Source: Heterodera schachtii | Taxonomy: Eukaryota; Nematoda; Chromadorea; Rhabditida; Heteroderidae | Direction of reading: 5' to 3' | Assembly: GCA_023374025.1 (NCBI GenBank) | Contig: SIJG01000001.1 | Location: forward strand, 4,904,828 to 4,968,827 | Length of the DNA: 64,000 bases | Part shown: positions 62,901 to 64,000 of the stretch, piece by piece | Layout of the letters: each line of letters begins with the position of its first letter | How positions within the stretch are numbered: position 1 is the first letter of the stretch | Notes under the pieces: generated by a model | What the model was told of the DNA's origin: nothing | Databases searched by the model: none | The model's input: the letters and a program-made list of their open reading frames with translations, nothing else | Position numbers and translations under genes: made by a program

Positions 62901-64000
62901 CACATCCACGGGCCGGCAACGATCAGAATGGTCTCCCAATCGACGACGCCGCAATCGGCGATTCCGATGAATGTTCCGGAAGGACATATTGTACAGCAGA
63001 TTTTGGATAGACAGGTGAGTAACTTCATTTTCAAGTAAATAATGACACTTTTGAATCAACTTTTTTCCCTGCAGGGCAATCTGTCCCACATTATCATGTC
63101 CCAAGAGCCTCCCGCCGGCGTTGGGCCAATGCTCGGCCAACACGTCATTAGCGCAACGACAGTAATGTCCCAAATTCCGTCCGCTCCATCGACGACGACG
63201 GCACAGCAGCGACAGATGGGTTACCAAGTGAGGGCATCAATGAATTTGCCAATGACAATTTCCAGTCTGTTCAGCTCCATCCTTCGGCTGCCACTGTACC
63301 ACTAAAACATTTCCGTTCCAACAATTCGCCACCGCGTTCGACAGATGTTTCGCCGCTGAATGATGCGGTGACTTTGTCACGGCAGAAGCAGCACCAGGGA
63401 ATGGCCACGGATTCGGGCGCCGTTTACCCAAGCGGAGTTGTTCCATTACTCAAATGGAGTGATCTTCAACAGCACCACCAAAGCCACGGCCACCAACAGC
63501 ACCAGCAACGCGAACACTACCAAAGCCAAAGTGGACCATTCGGAAGGCAGCATCAACAGGGTCGAGGGCACCATACTGTGCCTTCCCCGTCCAACGTATA
63601 CCATTTGGCTGATTCGGCAACCGTCTCTTCGGCCCCGCGGCATTCGCCCGGTTTTTATGTGCATGGCTCGTCAACTATGGGCGGGATGGACAATGTACGT
63701 CTTTTAAAATTTCTTTTTTCCTTTATTTACCATTTGGATTCATTTTCAGCGTGTTGGTCCTTCGGAAACCCTTCCAACTGTTGCATATCACCAAAACCAC
63801 CAGCAACAACACTCCCAACATCAACATTCTGCTCCCGGTGGTGCCGACACTTTCGATTCGGTCAATTTCCCAACACAAATTTCGTCAGTGATTGATGATG
63901 ATGAGAAGGAACGGCTCAGAGACACTCTTTCCTCCATTCAGCCACCGATTCTCTCAAAAGGTGCGAATATTCAGATGAATTTTCTTAACTAATCATTTTG
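59998..64000 (+). CDS. FNDC3 (fibronectin type-III domain-containing 3) homologue, 5' part
   Basis: FNDC3 proteins are ER/Golgi-associated, C-terminally anchored, with a long N-terminus before nine FN3 domains. Only the N-terminus is in the window. Exon 1 59998-60189 (64 codons) and exon 2 60573-60711 are Ser-, Gly- and His-rich. Further exons lie near 60770-60897, 61062-61290, 61408-61545, 61700-61960, 62251-62450, 62590-62775, 62847-63014, 63076-63227, 63330-63695 and 63751-63960. The identifying block is at 62847-63110: VHIHPGDAIALAVGND, then IHGPATIRMVSQ and IPMNVPEGHIVQQI, which matches the conserved module of FNDC3A/B preceding the FN3 repeats. Near the right edge EKERLRDTLSSIQPPIL also fits. 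The rest is low-complexity and weakly conserved, so the start and early exons are tentative. Confidence 0.75.

Overview
The window is nuclear DNA of a nematode. Genes are split by many small introns (often 47-75 nt) with GT..AG and some GC..AG ends. Trans-splice-like acceptors sit a few bases before some start codons, and several protein families have their closest remembered relatives in worms (ANC-1, cuticlin-type ZP protein, worm core-2/I-branching transferases). The GC-AG introns, the moderately AT-rich base composition and the abundance of long G or C homopolymer runs would fit a tylenchid such as a cyst nematode, but this is inference and the species is not identified.

Layout. Positions 1-17876 (minus strand) hold the 5' part of one giant gene, the anc-1/nesprin orthologue. 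Its paired calponin-homology actin-binding domain is at 15.8-17.9 kb, a long unique coiled-coil region follows at 4.6-15.7 kb, and a tandem array of about 2.7-kb units runs off the left edge. The two units seen are about 99 % identical, introns included; each carries 807 codons and an apparent 25-nt intron. Positions 18-23.5 kb are mostly non-coding, AT-rich or homopolymer-rich, with one probable isolated exon (Cys-rich). A rhodopsin-like GPCR lies at 23.5-25.7 kb (+), followed by mago nashi (26.4-27.1 kb, -) and class I histone deacetylase (27.3-29.5 kb, -), which are head to tail. Mfap-1 (29.8-32.8 kb, +) is divergent from the deacetylase and carries a foldback element in its first intron.

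From 33 to 36.6 kb there is a small putative secreted protein, an unrecognised set of exons, and a GT14 glycosyltransferase with two GC-AG introns. Intergenic 36.6-39 kb contains a foldback element with a 14-bp minisatellite. Then come a MATH-BTB protein, RIO kinase 2, hypoxanthine phosphoribosyltransferase, a transmembrane ZP/cuticlin protein and a Bicaudal-C/GLD-3-type KH protein, all on the plus strand. Positions 52.5-60 kb are a polypyrimidine/polypurine-rich gene desert. The right edge (60-64 kb) holds the 5' part of an FNDC3 orthologue whose FN3 domains lie outside.

Most genes are conserved housekeeping functions (exon-junction complex, spliceosome, chromatin, ribosome maturation, purine salvage) with no evident shared pathway. 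The most unusual element is the homogenised repeat array in anc-1. Exon boundaries are read by eye from open frames, splice signals and family knowledge; they were not computed.
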